From Xestospongia bergquistia (lineage: Eukaryota; Porifera; Demospongiae; Haplosclerida; Petrosiidae), in NCBI GenBank assembly GCA_963965975.1, contig OZ014423.1:6226301-6290300 (forward strand): a DNA stretch of 64,000 nt, written 5' to 3'. The translations under genes were made by a program, and so were the position numbers. The notes beneath the pieces are model-generated. The model saw nothing but the letters and a program-made list of their open reading frames with translations. It was not told where the DNA came from and did no database searches. This document shows positions 63,049 to 64,000 of the stretch, one piece after another (the stretch's first letter is position 1; every line of letters starts with the position of its first letter).

Positions 63049-64000
63049 CTAAATAACCCAATTACTGGGTATCCAACGCTTTCCAGAGGAGAACAAACGT
63101 ATCGTGGCAAGGAGCTCTTCATAAGCAATATCTATATTCTCATTAACTATTGATGCATCAAAATAATGAGAATACATGTCTTCAATACGACAAGACTCTT
63201 GATAACACATCTCAAAATCTTTCTCCTATGATATGGATATGATGTGAAATGTGAGGGTGACAATAATGAGAAACAAGAACTTAAAATGTGAAGGTGACAG
63301 ACTGTGGACGTAGTATGAGTGAGGATGCAATAAGTGATGTTAGTGGGGAATATGTGGATGTAATAAGTGATAAAAGTGTAACATGTGACTCACATCTAGT
63401 CCTGATGAACCACCTTGATTATCAACTCGAGCTGAGCGATGCAATCTACGAACACAATCCACACTAGAGGCTTTAATAAAGACAACTAGTGGACAAAATT
63501 GAACTGTACGAAGATGTTTTAATGCCTACAAATGTATACCAGATAAACAATGGATACAAGATGTATGTAATGTACAAATAGAAGGATACCTGAGGATGGA
63601 CATCCAGGACACAAGTTTTTCCTTCGTCAATTACTCTCTGAATAGACTCTCCTTTGATACCATATAAATGGTCTCTGTGCTTACCAAACTCAATAAACCT
63701 GTTTTAAAAACAGGTCAACCTAATCATACATTGTTTTGAGATCATACTCACTTGTGAAGCATAATATCTTGCCTCATAATTTCTTCAGATACAAAATAAA
63801 AATTATTTCGGTCATCATCACCACGTATATCTCGAGTGGTATCTATGAATGCTATAAACCACACCCACTTTAATATAATGACATACGTGCTATAACATCT
63901 GAATAGTTGTCAGGATATTCTGCTAGAAGGCGTGTCTTTAGACTCCGCCTACCAATATTAGGAGCCCCTGCGTAATAATGAAGCATATACTACAAATATA
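63049..64000 (-). CDS. MAGUK-family guanylate kinase-like domain, 3' end only
   Basis: The stop TAG is at 63051-63049, and coding exons run to the right edge of the window, where the 5' part is missing. Read on the minus strand: GAPNIGRRSLKTRLLAEYPD, TTRDIRGDDDRNNFYFVSEE, HKFIEFGKHRDHLYGIKGES, GKTCVLDVHPQALKHLR, FCPLVVFIKASSV and a final KRWIPSNWVI. This is the GuK domain of a membrane-associated guanylate kinase homologue; the W-[VI]-P-x-x-W end is typical. The phosphate loop is degenerate (GAPNIGRR rather than GxxGxGK), so it should act as a protein-binding scaffold. MPP/p55-type members (MPP3/7) look closest; CASK and DLG are less likely. PDZ and SH3 parts would be outside the window. Confidence 0.85.

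Overview
The window is nuclear DNA of a multicellular animal. Spliced genes, GT-AG introns mostly about 45-60 bp long, AT-rich noncoding DNA and a very compact layout fit a demosponge, with Amphimedon as the closest match I can think of. The gene set (myosin III, axonemal dynein, Sp zinc-finger factors, a MAGUK, NEDD8 and cAMP/cGMP enzymes) is metazoan. The species is an inference; no search was possible. All exon borders were called by eye from reading frame, splice consensus and phase.

Left part (1-15400): the 3' end of an MPND-like JAMM protease gene (+); a possible 75-residue two-exon gene (-); a kinase-myosin of class III (+, 1424-10161); and two Sp-family transcription factor genes in tandem (+), one Sp1-4-like in a single coding exon and one Sp5/6-9-like with an N-terminal Sp box.

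Middle (15900-40600): OLA1 (-) head to head with a complete single-headed inner-arm dynein heavy chain of the DNAH7/12 type (+, about 15.8 kb); a PDE1-like cyclic nucleotide phosphodiesterase (-) tail to tail with the dynein; and a UBE2F-like NEDD8-conjugating enzyme (-).

Right part (40775-59206) is the most interesting region: eight clustered, related single-pass membrane protein genes, here labelled R1-R8. Five (R1, R2, R6, R7, R8) have a signal peptide exon, a Cys-rich lead-in with a C-[ND]-P-[YF] motif, one Ig-like domain ending in Y-[WF]-C, a Ser/Thr-rich stalk and a transmembrane helix. R3, R4 and R5 keep the membrane anchor and tail but have little or no ectodomain. The tails are full of Yxx[ILV] motifs, including two canonical ITAM-spaced pairs and a recurrent YxKL[DEN]H motif. 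Intron phases are shared through the family. This looks like a paired-receptor-type cluster with possible immune or self-recognition function, loosely comparable to the Ig/ITAM-type Alr proteins of Hydractinia; that function is inferred. The window closes with a PEPT-type peptide transporter (-) and the 3' end of a MAGUK gene (-).

No prokaryotic features, CRISPR arrays, recognisable transposons or RNA genes were found. Simple repeats sit mainly in introns; an 18-bp minisatellite abuts R3 and a 177-bp coding repeat lies in R5.
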